NCBI RefSeq assembly: GCF_002920895.1
Contig: NZ_PQVG01000008.1
Location: 86,237-150,236, forward strand
Source: Flavobacterium alvei
GTDB taxonomy: Bacteria; Bacteroidota; Bacteroidia; Flavobacteriales; Flavobacteriaceae
Direction of reading: 5' to 3'
Length of the DNA: 64,000 bases
Both the position numbers and the translations under genes were made by a program. Positions 8,329 through 16,347 of this stretch are shown piece by piece. The notes beneath the pieces are model-generated. The model was not told where the DNA came from. It made no database searches and saw nothing but the letters and a program-made list of their open reading frames with translations. Positions within the stretch are counted from its first letter, which is position 1. Every line of letters starts with the position of its first letter.

Positions 8329-9510
8329 TTATAATTTAAAATAATCTATATAGGTGTTCAAATCTTTGTCGCCACGACCTGAAAGGCTGATTACGACAAT
8401 ATCTTCGGGTTTGAAATTCTTGTCATTTAAGACCGCCAAAGCGTGTGAAGATTCTATCGCAGGGATAATACCTTCGAGTTTGCAAAGTTCTAATCCTGCT
8501 TTCATAGCATCGTCATCGGTTACAGAGAAAAATTCGGCACGACCGGTTAGCGCCAAATGTGCGTGCATTGGTCCAACTCCAGGATAATCCAATCCAGCCG
8601 AAATAGAATAGGGTTCGGTTATTTGACCGTCGGGAGTTTGCATCAATAAGGTTTTGCAACCGTGAATGACACCTACTTTTCCCAGTTTGCTTGTGGCAGC
8701 ACTGTGTCCAGAATTGACTCCTTTTCCAGCGGCTTCTACAGCTATAATACTCACTTCGGGCTCGTGCAAAAAGTGGTAATAGGTTCCTGCTGCATTACTT
8801 CCGCCACCGATACAAGCTACAACATAATCAGGGTTTTCACGTCCTTCCTTTTCTTTTAACTGCCATTTAATTTCTTCAGAAATAACACTCTGAAAACGAG
8901 TTACCATATCAGGATAAGGATGTGGACCAATGGCTGAACCAATGATGTAATGCGTATCGACAGGATTGTTAATCCAATCGCGAATGGCTTCATTAGTAGC
9001 ATCTTTTAACGTTCTTGAACCAGAAAGTGCTGCACGAACTTCAGCGCCCAACATCTTCATTCGAGCTACATTTGGAGCCTGACGAGCGATGTCAATTTCA
9101 CCCATATACACGATGCATTCCAATCCCATAAGAGCACAAACGGTAGCTGTGGCCACTCCGTGCTGACCTGCTCCAGTTTCGGCAATGATTCTTTTTTTGC
9201 CTAGTTTTTTGGCTACTAAAATCTGACCAATAGTATTGTTGATTTTGTGTGCTCCAGTATGATTCAAATCTTCTCTTTTCAGATAGACTTTGGTGTTGTA
9301 TTTTTCAGAAAGTCTTTTGGCAAAATACAACGGACTTGGGCGACCTACATAATCTTTTAGCAATTGGTCAAATTCGGCTTTAAATTCGGGTTGAGCCGTG
9401 ATTTCAAGATATTTTTGACGTAATTCTTCCACATTTGGATATAACATTTCAGGGATATATGCTCCTCCAAATTCTCCGTAATAGCCTTTTTCGTTAACGT
9501 TGTATGACAT
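8329..9510 (-). CDS. trpB: Tryptophan synthase beta subunit (own start inside the fused frame)
   Basis: 393 residues from the ATG at 9508-9510 ([20 protein letters not shown]), the normal start and length of TrpB. The PLP lysine lies in HTGAHKINN, the phosphate-binding loop is [10 protein letters not shown], and the C-terminal SGRGDKD is present. It condenses indole with serine. This start is listed besides the read-through frame because it matches the family exactly; in vivo both could be used. Complete and apparently functional. Confidence 0.93.
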   Translation of the reverse strand: MSYNVNEKGYYGEFGGAYIPEMLYPNVEELRQKYLEITAQPEFKAEFDQLLKDYVGRPSPLYFAKRLSEKYNTKVYLKREDLNHTGAHKINNTIGQILVAKKLGKKRIIAETGAGQHGVATATVCALMGLECIVYMGEIDIARQAPNVARMKMLGAEVRAALSGSRTLKDATNEAIRDWINNPVDTHYIIGSAIGPHPYPDMVTRFQSVISEEIKWQLKEKEGRENPDYVVACIGGGSNAAGTYYHFLHEPEVSIIAVEAAGKGVNSGHSAATSKLGKVGVIHGCKTLLMQTPDGQITEPYSISAGLDYPGVGPMHAHLALTGRAEFFSVTDDDAMKAGLELCKLEGIIPAIESSHALAVLNDKNFKPEDIVVISLSGRGDKDLNTYIDYFKL

Positions 9511-10146
9511 TTTTATTTTTTTAATTGTAGAGACGTAATGCGTTGCGTCTCTGCATAATTGTATATTTTTTAATCCAGGTTCAATTTCAAATTTACTGTT
9601 TACATCAATGGCATAAATGGGTAAATTCGTTTTCAAAATTTCATTTATGGCCTCTATATTATCCATTCCGATTCCGCCACTCAAGAAAAACGGCTTCGTC
9701 GAAGGGTATTTTTCTAAAACTTTCCAATCAAAAGAGGTTCCGTTTCCACCAGGCAATTTTCCTTTGGTGTCAAAAAGAAAATAATCACACACTTTTTCGT
9801 ATGGTTTGAGCAAATCAAAGTCAAAGGTATCTAAAATTGAAAATACTTTTATGATATCTATCAGGTTTGGTATATTTTTTTTTAAATTTTCACAAAATTC
9901 AACAGATTCGGTACCGTGAAGCTGAATGGCTTGCAAATCGTGCATTTCAATTTTCTTTAGAATTTCTTCTAAAGAAGCATTGACAAAAACGCCTACTTTC
10001 TTAATAGACTTAGGCAGTTCGGGAATTATTCCATCAAAATAACGTGCCGATTTCTCCCAGAATATAAAACCCATATAATCGGGTAGGAGCTCGCATACTT
10101 CGAGCATGTTTTCGGGGTATTTCATTCCGCAGATTTTGAGTTTCAT
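8329..10146 (-). CDS. trpF: trpF reading in frame into trpB (PRAI-tryptophan synthase beta read-through)
   Basis: From the ATG at 10144-10146 (MKLKICGMK) the frame runs without a stop through phosphoribosylanthranilate isomerase and on through trpB. The TrpF part is about 195 residues ([33 protein letters not shown]) and isomerises PRA to CdRP. About 17 residues ([17 protein letters not shown]) translated from a REP palindrome then replace the usual TrpF tail and stop. A further upstream in-frame extension to 10200 is made of another repeat and is not taken as the start. The product could be a TrpF-TrpB fusion, or two proteins if trpB also starts at its own ATG. The truncated TrpF tail may lower activity. 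Confidence 0.8.
   Translation of the reverse strand: MKLKICGMKYPENMLEVCELLPDYMGFIFWEKSARYFDGIIPELPKSIKKVGVFVNASLEEILKKIEMHDLQAIQLHGTESVEFCENLKKNIPNLIDIIKVFSILDTFDFDLLKPYEKVCDYFLFDTKGKLPGGNGTSFDWKVLEKYPSTKPFFLSGGIGMDNIEAINEILKTNLPIYAIDVNSKFEIEPGLKNIQLCRDATHYVSTIKKIKMSYNVNEKGYYGEFGGAYIPEMLYPNVEELRQKYLEITAQPEFKAEFDQLLKDYVGRPSPLYFAKRLSEKYNTKVYLKREDLNHTGAHKINNTIGQILVAKKLGKKRIIAETGAGQHGVATATVCALMGLECIVYMGEIDIARQAPNVARMKMLGAEVRAALSGSRTLKDATNEAIRDWINNPVDTHYIIGSAIGPHPYPDMVTRFQSVISEEIKWQLKEKEGRENPDYVVACIGGGSNAAGTYYHFLHEPEVSIIAVEAAGKGVNSGHSAATSKLGKVGVIHGCKTLLMQTPDGQITEPYSISAGLDYPGVGPMHAHLALTGRAEFFSVTDDDAMKAGLELCKLEGIIPAIESSHALAVLNDKNFKPEDIVVISLSGRGDKDLNTYIDYFKL
9526..9555. repeat. REP-like palindrome at the trpF/trpB junction
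   Basis: A 30-bp imperfect palindrome with arms AGAGACG (9529-9535) and CGTCTCT (9546-9552), extended by wobble pairs on both sides. It has the same style (GTAGAGACG...CGTCTCTAC) as the two copies at 13360-13441. It carries no stop in the trpF frame and so fuses trpF to trpB. Confidence 0.8.
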
Positions 10147-10245
10147 AGTTTTAGTTTTTGCCATAGATTTGCTTCGCCTATTTGCTGTCGCTTGGGTCAC
10201 AGATTTTCACAGATTTGATTCGTGTAAATTTGTGAAATTTGTGTC
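10147..10245. repeat. Intergenic repeat between trpC and trpF
   Basis: This spacer holds near-repetitive wording: two ACAGATTT blocks and the AAATTTGTGAAATTTGTG type of segment, followed by GCTTCGCCTATTTGCTGTCGC. This kind of filler is common between flavobacterial genes (from memory). It opens the frame upstream of trpF to 10200 but shows no coding character. Confidence 0.45.
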
Positions 10246-11028
10246 TTATTTTAATTGCTTAATAAATTCTGTTGCTGCTTTTCCAGCATTGTCGGTTTTC
10301 ATAAAGTTTTCTCCAATCAAGAAGCCTTTGTAACCATATGGTTTTAATTCGTTAATCGCTTCAATGGACGAAATGCCGCTTTCGGAGACTTTCACGAAAT
10401 CATTCGGAATTTGGTTGGCCAATTCTTTGCTGAAATCTAGGCTAACCTCGAAAGTTTTCAGATTTCTGTTGTTCACGCCAATCATATCTAATGTAGGCAT
10501 AATTGATTTTTCCAGTTCTTCCTGATTGTGAACTTCCAATAAAACTTCCAATCCTAAACTTTTGGCAAACTCTGATAATGATTTGATTTCCTTGCGAGTC
10601 AAAACTGCTGCGATTAATAAAATCAAATCGGATCCGTGGGCTTTGGCTTCCAATATTTGGTATTCATCCACAATGAATTCTTTTCGTAATAACGGAATAT
10701 TTACCGATGCTCTCGCTAAAAGTAAATCGTCTAAAGAACCGCCAAAATATTTTCCGTCTGTTAAAACCGAAATGCCGCAGGCACCAGCACTTTCATATCC
10801 TTTTACCACTTCTTCAACGGTGAAACTATAATTTATTTCAGCTTTCGAAGGTGAACGACGTTTGTGTTCGGCGATGATTCCAGAGTTGCTGTTTTTTAAA
10901 TTTTGACTCAAAGAAATCGTCTTTTTTTCAAAGAAAACCGAAGTTTCCAATTGCGAAACAGGAATGATGGATTTCTTGAGAATAACTTCTTTTTTTTTGT
11001 CGATTATGATTCTGTCGAGTATGTTCAT
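10246..11028 (-). CDS. trpC: Indole-3-glycerol phosphate synthase
   Basis: 260 residues, a standard TIM barrel. Seen: IIAEHKRRSPSKAEIN (the family signature with the catalytic Lys), LLRKEFIVDEYQILEA, LEVHNQEELE, and the phosphate loop GFLIGENFM near the C-terminus. It converts CdRP to indole-3-glycerol phosphate in the cytoplasm. It starts 2 bp after the trpD stop, indicating translational coupling, and precedes the trpF-trpB frame after a repeat-filled 99-bp spacer. Confidence 0.97.
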   Translation of the reverse strand: MNILDRIIIDKKKEVILKKSIIPVSQLETSVFFEKKTISLSQNLKNSNSGIIAEHKRRSPSKAEINYSFTVEEVVKGYESAGACGISVLTDGKYFGGSLDDLLLARASVNIPLLRKEFIVDEYQILEAKAHGSDLILLIAAVLTRKEIKSLSEFAKSLGLEVLLEVHNQEELEKSIMPTLDMIGVNNRNLKTFEVSLDFSKELANQIPNDFVKVSESGISSIEAINELKPYGYKGFLIGENFMKTDNAGKAATEFIKQLK

Positions 11029-11030
11029 TT

Positions 11031-12023
11031 TTATTTACTTAATTCTTGTAATTTATTCAATGCTGTCAATGCTTTACTTGAAAGCAAACTTTCTTTTGCC
11101 AACTGGAAACTTTCCAAAGCAGAATTTCCGTTCACCGTTGCAATTGCCATCGCCGCATTGGCACAAACCACATTATTCTGAGCTTCATTTCCTTTTCCGG
11201 AAATGATATTCATAAACATTGCTGCCGATTCTTCTATGGTTTTTCCGCCTTCGATTTCGCTTTGCAATAATTGTCGAACGCCAAAATCTTCTGGTTTCAG
11301 CACGCCTTCCATTCTTTTCGTAATGGTCTTCGTTGGGCAGGTCAAAGATACTTCATCATACCCGTCCAGCGAATGTAAAATGGTAAAATTCATATCGGTG
11401 TTTTGATACAAATAGGCATATTTTCTGGCGAGTTCTAAATTGAAAACACCTACCAATTGATTTTGAGGAAAAGAAGGATTTATCATTGGTCCGAGCATAT
11501 TGAAAAAGGTTCTCACACCTAATTCTTTTCTAATGGGGCCCACGTTTTTCATTGCAGGGTGAAACAAAGGTGCGTGCAAAATGCAAATCCCAGCCTGATC
11601 AATACATTTTTCCAAAAAATCATTATTATTACTGAATTTTACGCCTAGTTTTTCCATTACATTGCTGGAACCCGAAATAGACGAAACCCCATAATTCCCG
11701 TGTTTCGCCACTTTGATTCCTGCTCCAGCTGCCACAAAAGAAGCTAAAGTGGATATGTTGAAAGTGTCTTTTCCATCGCCCCCAGTTCCGCACAAATCGA
11801 TAGTGTTGTAAGTGGATAAATCCACCCGAACACACAATTCCAGCAAGGCTTCGCGAAAACCGGCCAATTCATCAATACTGATGCTTCGCATCATATAAAC
11901 GGTAAGAAAAGCAGCAATTTGACTCGGATTGTAATTTCCGTTGGATATGTTGAACAACACGTTTTTGGCTTCTTCCTTGGAAAGCATTTCGTGGTTGATG
12001 AGTCTATTTAATATATTTTTCAT
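11031..12023 (-). CDS. trpD: Anthranilate phosphoribosyltransferase
   Basis: 330 residues. The PRPP-binding glycine-rich loop CGTGGDGKDTFNIST is near residue 80, followed by KHGNYGVSSISGSSNVMEKLG, the anthranilate/phosphate site. It transfers a phosphoribosyl group to anthranilate. Free-standing (not fused to trpG), as usual in Bacteroidetes. Separated from trpG upstream by two non-trp genes (GNAT and cytochrome c) and tightly linked to trpC downstream. Confidence 0.97.
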   Translation of the reverse strand: MKNILNRLINHEMLSKEEAKNVLFNISNGNYNPSQIAAFLTVYMMRSISIDELAGFREALLELCVRVDLSTYNTIDLCGTGGDGKDTFNISTLASFVAAGAGIKVAKHGNYGVSSISGSSNVMEKLGVKFSNNNDFLEKCIDQAGICILHAPLFHPAMKNVGPIRKELGVRTFFNMLGPMINPSFPQNQLVGVFNLELARKYAYLYQNTDMNFTILHSLDGYDEVSLTCPTKTITKRMEGVLKPEDFGVRQLLQSEIEGGKTIEESAAMFMNIISGKGNEAQNNVVCANAAMAIATVNGNSALESFQLAKESLLSSKALTALNKLQELSK

Positions 12024-12094
12024 TTTGATTTAAGATTCTAAGTTTTATTTTTGAACGGGCACTGCTAACTAAATACTGATAACTGACTACTTTT

Positions 12095-12502
12095 TTAGTG
12101 TTCGTTTCCAGAATAAATCCACATTGGTTTCGTATTTCCAGCACGTTCAAATCCATTTTTTTTATAAAAATCTATTGCTTTTCCATCAGCTGTTAGCATT
12201 TGCATATGGAAATCTTTATATTTTTCTTGCATTTTATCCATAATCATCTTGCCAATTCCTTTCCCTTGATAGTCTGGAAGGACTAATAAATGCGGATAAT
12301 AAACGGTTAAATGTCCATCGGAAATGGCGTTTCCAAGTCCAACCAATTTTTCATTGTCCCAAGCGGTTACCAAAGTTTCAGAATTCAAAAGTCCGTTATA
12401 TAATTGATTCGGTTTATTTGCCGAACTCCATTCATTTGCTTTATAAAGTTCTAAAATGTCTTCAAGATTTAAATCTCTTCGATCGGAAATTTGGATATTC
12501 AT
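12095..12502 (-). CDS. GNAT-family N-acetyltransferase
   Basis: 135 residues. The acetyl-CoA-binding motif A is clear (LLVLPDYQGKGIGKMIMDKM, about residues 72-91), followed by the C-terminal FYKKNGFERAGNTKPMW typical of GNAT proteins. The substrate cannot be deduced. It lies 5 bp downstream of the cytochrome gene and 72 bp upstream of trpD, on the same strand, so it is a passenger in the trp operon. Confidence 0.85.
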   Translation of the reverse strand: MNIQISDRRDLNLEDILELYKANEWSSANKPNQLYNGLLNSETLVTAWDNEKLVGLGNAISDGHLTVYYPHLLVLPDYQGKGIGKMIMDKMQEKYKDFHMQMLTADGKAIDFYKKNGFERAGNTKPMWIYSGNEH

Positions 12503-12507
12503 TTGGC

Positions 12508-13344
12508 TTATATTTTCTTTTTATTTTCAGACATATATTTTAAATAATCAACAATTTCCTGGGATTGTTGTTTGGTGATTCCGAGTGTCGGCATTTTTAC
12601 CTTGTTTCTGAAAGAAGCCGGATTCACAATGTAATTTACCAATTCGTTTTCTTTCCAATATTCGGTCACGCTTTTCGGATAATTCAATTCCGGTCCCATT
12701 GTTCCTCCGATGCCGTTTATCGAATGGCAAGTTAGGCACTGATTTTTGAATAATGTATAGCCCGTTTCCAATTTTTTGTTTTTCAGAGGATACAATTCCA
12801 AAGTTGATTTATTCAGCGGTTCCAAATAGATTTTCACCAGATTATAAGGCCATTTGTAACGCGAATCTTTTTCCGAAATCGAAGGATAAACAATGTAAAA
12901 TGGTTCAGCATTCATCTCGTTCCCTTCCTTTAGAATAGGTTCCCATTTGCTTCCTTTTGGCGCGTCAACATCTTCAAATGCCAAAAACGGATTGGCGTTT
13001 AAAAACAATTCCAAAGGCATTTCAGGTTTGTAACCATCCACACATTCAAACACTATTTTGGTGTTTTTGCTGTCGATTTTGTTTAATTCAATTTCAGTTT
13101 TAACCAAAAGCGACGCACTCACGGCTTTGTATTTCTTTGCTTTGTGATAAACAGGATCATTCACAATGGTCACAAGCGTATCTTTTCCTAATTTGTTATT
13201 TGCCTGTAAATCCAATAAATCCAAAACCATTTCGGGTTGGGAAATACTCGTGGTTTCTATTTTTTGCTCCTTCTTTTGATTGCAAGAAAGGATGCTAAAA
13301 ATAAAAAGACAAGAGAGTATAAGATGGATTTTAGCTGTTTTCAT
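12508..13344 (-). CDS. Lipoprotein c-type cytochrome with N-terminal extra domain
   Basis: 278 residues. The signal peptide ends in a lipobox (FSILSC, Cys21), so it is a periplasm-facing lipoprotein. A single haem c site CLTCHSINGIGG lies in the C-terminal third, with a likely Met ligand in VKMPTLG. The preceding 150 residues (DLLDLQANNKLGKDTL and FECVDGYKPEMPLELFL) resemble a molybdopterin-oxidoreductase-like fold seen in related cytochromes. It probably carries electrons; the partner is unknown. Located between trpG and the GNAT gene, apparently without a link to tryptophan. Confidence 0.8.
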   Translation of the reverse strand: MKTAKIHLILSCLFIFSILSCNQKKEQKIETTSISQPEMVLDLLDLQANNKLGKDTLVTIVNDPVYHKAKKYKAVSASLLVKTEIELNKIDSKNTKIVFECVDGYKPEMPLELFLNANPFLAFEDVDAPKGSKWEPILKEGNEMNAEPFYIVYPSISEKDSRYKWPYNLVKIYLEPLNKSTLELYPLKNKKLETGYTLFKNQCLTCHSINGIGGTMGPELNYPKSVTEYWKENELVNYIVNPASFRNKVKMPTLGITKQQSQEIVDYLKYMSENKKKI

Positions 13345-13359
13345 TTTATTTACCGTAAG

Positions 13360-13441
13360 GTAGGGACGTGTTGCAGTGCAACGTTTCTTTTTTATTGTTT
13401 TTTTATTAACAATGTACAGACGTTGTATTGCAACGCCTCTA
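13360..13441. repeat. Pair of REP-like palindromes at the trpG 3' end
   Basis: Two imperfect palindromes, 13360-13388 (GGGACGTGTTGCA with TGCAACGTTTCT) and 13414-13441 (CAGACGTTG with CAACGCCTCTAC), lie 25 bp apart. They belong to the same family as 9526-9555. The right copy supplies the TAG stop of trpG (complement of 13439-13441). Two facing copies resemble a REP doublet. Confidence 0.7.
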
Positions 13442-14005
13442 CGATTTCAACCAATTCTCCAAAATCTTCTTTCCATTTGGTGTCAACACACTTTCCGGAT
13501 GAAATTGCACGCCGCGAACATCGTATGTTTTGTGACGCAAAGACATTACTTGTCCGTTTTCGTCAAATGAAGTGGCTTCCAAAACATCTGGTAAATTGGC
13601 ATCAACCACCCAGGAATGATAGCGTCCCACTTCGAATTCATTTCCTAAACCTTCAAATAAAAGTTCATCATTAACAGATGTTTTTACCATTGAGGAAACT
13701 CCGTGATACACTTTGTCCAAATTAGATAATGTCCCGCCAAAAACTTCTCCAATAGCCTGTTGGCCAAGGCATACACCAAGAATACTTTTGGTTGGAGCAT
13801 ATTTAGCGATTACAGGTTTCAATAATCCTGCTTCATCAGGAATTCCAGGTCCTGGAGAAAGTAATATTTTGTCGAAATGAGCAATTTCGTCAATATCAAA
13901 TTCATCGTTTCTGTACACGGTAACTTCACAATCCAAATCTTCAAGGTAATGCACCAAGTTGTAAGTGAAGCTGTCGTAATTGTCTATAACTAGTATTTTT
14001 TTCAT
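13439..14005 (-). CDS. trpG: Anthranilate synthase component II (glutamine amidotransferase)
   Basis: 188 residues, a class I amidotransferase. The nucleophile Cys79 is in GVCLGQQAIG; His169 and Glu171 are in GVQFHPESVLTPNG; the oxyanion loop is LLSPGPGIPDEAG. It supplies ammonia to TrpE, whose gene ends 44 bp upstream. It may also serve PabA function. The stop codon TAG comes from the REP-like repeat that follows immediately, so the last residues (NWLKS) are at the natural family end. Confidence 0.96.
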   Translation of the reverse strand: MKKILVIDNYDSFTYNLVHYLEDLDCEVTVYRNDEFDIDEIAHFDKILLSPGPGIPDEAGLLKPVIAKYAPTKSILGVCLGQQAIGEVFGGTLSNLDKVYHGVSSMVKTSVNDELLFEGLGNEFEVGRYHSWVVDANLPDVLEATSFDENGQVMSLRHKTYDVRGVQFHPESVLTPNGKKILENWLKS

Positions 14006-14025
14006 TTTGTTATTTTTGTTTTAGT

Positions 14026-14043
14026 GACAAGTCGTGACTTGTC
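14026..14043. repeat. Short palindrome between trpE and trpG
   Basis: GACAAGTC (14026-14033) and GACTTGTC (14036-14043) form a perfect 8-bp inverted repeat with a 2-bp centre. It is similar in wording to the attenuator hairpin (GACAAGCC) but has no T-tract, so it is not a terminator; perhaps a second REP family. Confidence 0.5.
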
Positions 14044-14049
14044 CTTACA

Positions 14050-15450
14050 TTATATTGTCTCTGCTAAATCCAGCGCTTTATTCAACGCCAATAATTTATT
14101 GTAAACCTCCTGCATTTCGTTTTCTTCGCTAGAATCGGCTACAATTCCGGCTCCGGCCTGACAATGCAACTTATGATTTTTACTTAAGAAAGTTCGAATC
14201 ATAATAGCGTGATTGAAATTGCCTTCAAAATCCATAAAACCGATAGCACCTCCGTAGAAATTACGATTGGTTTTTTCGTAATCTTCGATTAATTGCATCG
14301 CTCTGTGTTTGGGCGCTCCGCTTAATGTTCCTGCCGGGAATGTATCGGCAACGACCTGCATTGTGGTGGCTTTTTTATGTAAATGTCCAGTCACTTTGGA
14401 AACCAAATGGATTACGTGAGAGAAAAATTGAACTTCTCTGTATTTTTCCACTTCCACACCGTGACCGTGACGGCTTAAATCGTTTCTCGCTAAGTCAACC
14501 AGCATTACGTGTTCGCTGTTTTCTTTTTTGTCTTCGGATAATTTTTTGGCCAAAACGGCATCTTTTTCGTCATCGCCAGTTCTTCTGAAAGTTCCTGCGA
14601 TGGGGTGAATTTCGGCTTTGCGGTTTTTGACAATAATCTGGGCTTCTGGAGAAGAACCGAATATTTTGAAATCGCCATAATCAAAAAAGAACAGGTAAGG
14701 AGAGGGGTTGATGCTTCTCAAAGCTCTGTACACATTGAATTCATCACCTTTGAAACCTTGGGTAAATCTTCTGGACAATACCAACTGGAACACGTCACCT
14801 CTGTGGCAGTGTTTTTTTGCTAAAGCTACATTGTGTTTGAATTCTTCATCAGTTAAATTAGAAGAACCTTCGCCATCTCTTGAGAATTTATACGAAGCTA
14901 TATTTCGGGATTGCAACAATTGTTCAATTTCAGCAATGTTATTTTTTCCGTCTACACTGTGGCAGAAAATATAAGCTTCGTTTTTGAAATGATTGATGGC
15001 AATGATGTTTTGATACACTGCATAATACACATCGGGAATGGTGGTTTCTCCGTCTTTTTTGGCTATAGTTACTTTCTCAAAATAACGAACAGCATCATAA
15101 GAAATATAACCAAACAATCCATTGTTGATGAATTTGAAATCATTCTTTTCGGATTGGAACTGACCTGAAAATTCCTGAATTACTTGAGGAATATCCGTTT
15201 TTGAATCTATCGAAATGGTTTCGGAAGTTCCGTCAGGAAATGTTTTGAAAATGGTTTCGTTTTCGATTTTGATGGAAGCAATCGGGTTGCAACAGATGTA
15301 GGAAAAACTATTGTCGTTTCCGTGATAATCACTACTTTCCAAAAGCAAGCTGTTGGGGAATTTGTCACGAATTTTAAAATAGACGCTTACTGGGGTAATC
15401 GTGTCGGCAAGGATTTGCTTGTAATGTGTATTTAAAGTAAATGCTTTCAT
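14050..15450 (-). CDS. trpE: Anthranilate synthase component I
   Basis: 466 residues, chorismate-binding enzyme fold. The N-terminal LLESSDYHG is the tryptophan feedback site (LLES motif), and the C-terminal half carries IAGTFRRTG, EHVMLVDLARNDL and GTLSGAPKHRAM, all typical of TrpE. With TrpG it makes anthranilate from chorismate and glutamine. First structural gene of the operon, preceded by the leader peptide and attenuator, so expression should respond to charged tRNA-Trp as well as enzyme feedback. Confidence 0.97.
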   Translation of the reverse strand: MKAFTLNTHYKQILADTITPVSVYFKIRDKFPNSLLLESSDYHGNDNSFSYICCNPIASIKIENETIFKTFPDGTSETISIDSKTDIPQVIQEFSGQFQSEKNDFKFINNGLFGYISYDAVRYFEKVTIAKKDGETTIPDVYYAVYQNIIAINHFKNEAYIFCHSVDGKNNIAEIEQLLQSRNIASYKFSRDGEGSSNLTDEEFKHNVALAKKHCHRGDVFQLVLSRRFTQGFKGDEFNVYRALRSINPSPYLFFFDYGDFKIFGSSPEAQIIVKNRKAEIHPIAGTFRRTGDDEKDAVLAKKLSEDKKENSEHVMLVDLARNDLSRHGHGVEVEKYREVQFFSHVIHLVSKVTGHLHKKATTMQVVADTFPAGTLSGAPKHRAMQLIEDYEKTNRNFYGGAIGFMDFEGNFNHAIMIRTFLSKNHKLHCQAGAGIVADSSEENEMQEVYNKLLALNKALDLAETI

Positions 15451-15504
15451 TTTGTTTTTATTATTTGATGGAGATTTTTACAACTCCTGTATTTTTGAAA
15501 TAGA

Positions 15505-15533
15505 AAAAGGCTTGTCGTGATGACAAGCCTTTT
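15505..15533 (-). terminator. trp attenuator (terminator hairpin)
   Basis: A perfect 12-bp stem (15505-15516 with 15522-15533), 5-nt loop, followed on the minus strand by TTTTTC. It lies between the leader peptide stop and trpE. The minus-strand bases TCACGAC (complement of 15514-15520) can instead pair with GTCGTGA at the leader stop codon (complement of 15564-15570), with further ACAA/TTGT and GC/GC pairs, giving a competing antiterminator. Confidence 0.88.
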
Positions 15534-15563
15534 ATATGATAGTTTATACTACAGGTGCTTTGT

Positions 15564-15620
15564 TCACGACGTTTGACGTAAATTGTTCCACCACCAAGTA
15601 TTGTTTAAAATCGTTTTCAT
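15564..15620 (-). CDS. trpL: trp leader peptide with three consecutive Trp codons
   Basis: An 18-residue ORF, MKTILNNTWWWNNLRQTS, with TGG TGG TGG at 15588-15596. Tandem Trp codons just before a terminator hairpin and trpE are the defining mark of ribosome-mediated attenuation. A ribosome stalled at the Trp codons leaves the segment around the stop codon free to pair with the attenuator loop and right arm, so transcription continues; an unstalled ribosome covers that segment and termination follows. The upstream promoter is so close that the mRNA may begin at or within a base or two of this ATG. Confidence 0.9.
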   Translation of the reverse strand: MKTILNNTWWWNNLRQTS

Positions 15621-15624
15621 TCGA

Positions 15625-15655
15625 CAAATATAGAAATCAAATTTGAAAATCCAAA
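15625..15655 (-). promoter_or_regulatory. Promoter of the trp operon
   Basis: On the minus strand TTTG (15655-15652), a 19-base spacer and TATATTTG (15632-15625) match the Bacteroidetes consensus TTTG-N19-TAnnTTTG exactly. Only four bases separate the -7 box from the trpL ATG, so the predicted transcript is leaderless or nearly so. Confidence 0.85.
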
Positions 15656-15703
15656 CAGAATAAATTAAAAATACTTTTTTTTTGTCTTTTTGTTAAAAAA
15701 AGT

Positions 15704-15729
15704 AACCCTGACAATTGCTTGTCAGGGTT
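15704..15729 (-). terminator. Terminator downstream of the YceI gene
   Basis: A 9-bp perfect stem (AACCCTGAC 15704-15712 with GTCAGGGTT 15721-15729), followed on the minus strand by seven T (complement of 15695-15701). It separates the yceI unit from the trp promoter. Confidence 0.85.
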
Positions 15730-15754
15730 TACTAAAATTTATTTTAACTTGAAA

Positions 15755-16318
15755 TTAGAATTTCAAAGTCACTTTCAATTCGAATTCATCATTGATTGCT
15801 TTGTCTCCAATGCTATCAAAGAAAGATTTTGAACCGTATTGAATTCCGTAAATAGTTCTGTTTACATTGAAAGCTGTTGTAGCAGTATTTCCGTTTACAG
15901 TGATGTCAAAAGTTACCGGTTTAGTGATTCCTTTTATAGTCAAATCGGCAGTTGTAGTGTAAATGTTGGCTGATTTAGCACCAATTTTTTTGATAACCAA
16001 GGTTGCTGTTGGGAATTTATCGGTTCCAAAAAAGTCGTCTGCTTTCAAGTGTCCGTTCAGTTTCCCTAAATATTCACCAGTAAGATCGGTAGCGGTCAAT
16101 GAAGTCATGTCAACTGTGAAAGTTCCACCCACCAATTTTTTTCCTTTTAATACTACGGCTCCGTCTTTGAAATTTACGGTACCATTATGTTGTCCAGTTA
16201 CTTTTTTTCCAACCCATTCGATGGTACTTGTTTTAACATCAATTTTTTTGGTTTGAGCTGATACTGAAAGGGTAGCGAAGGCTACGAATGCTAATGCAAT
16301 TGTTTTTAGATTTTTCAT
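15755..16318 (-). CDS. YceI-family periplasmic lipid-binding-like protein
   Basis: 187 residues. A signal peptide (MKNLKTIALAFVAFATLSVSAQ) is followed by a single YceI beta-barrel domain (STIEWVGKKVTGQHNGTVNF, then DDFFGTDKFPTATL and GITKPVTFDITV). The family binds polyisoprenoids or other amphiphiles in the periplasm; the exact ligand is not known. Downstream of the MarR and nitroreductase genes on the same strand and closed by a terminator. MarR-nitroreductase-YceI is a recurrent flavobacterial cluster (from memory), suggesting joint control. Confidence 0.92.
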   Translation of the reverse strand: MKNLKTIALAFVAFATLSVSAQTKKIDVKTSTIEWVGKKVTGQHNGTVNFKDGAVVLKGKKLVGGTFTVDMTSLTATDLTGEYLGKLNGHLKADDFFGTDKFPTATLVIKKIGAKSANIYTTTADLTIKGITKPVTFDITVNGNTATTAFNVNRTIYGIQYGSKSFFDSIGDKAINDEFELKVTLKF

Positions 16319-16347
16319 AATGTTTGAATTTGTTTTTGGATTTATAA

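Noticed and set aside
8329..10200. Treating the 623-codon frame from 10200 as the true start of an ancestral TrpF-TrpB fusion
   Set aside because: The first 18 codons are repeat sequence, and the linker is a palindrome of a family found elsewhere in the operon, so the fusion is secondary.
14026..14043. A second attenuator before trpG
   Set aside because: The hairpin lacks a T-tract and a leader ORF.
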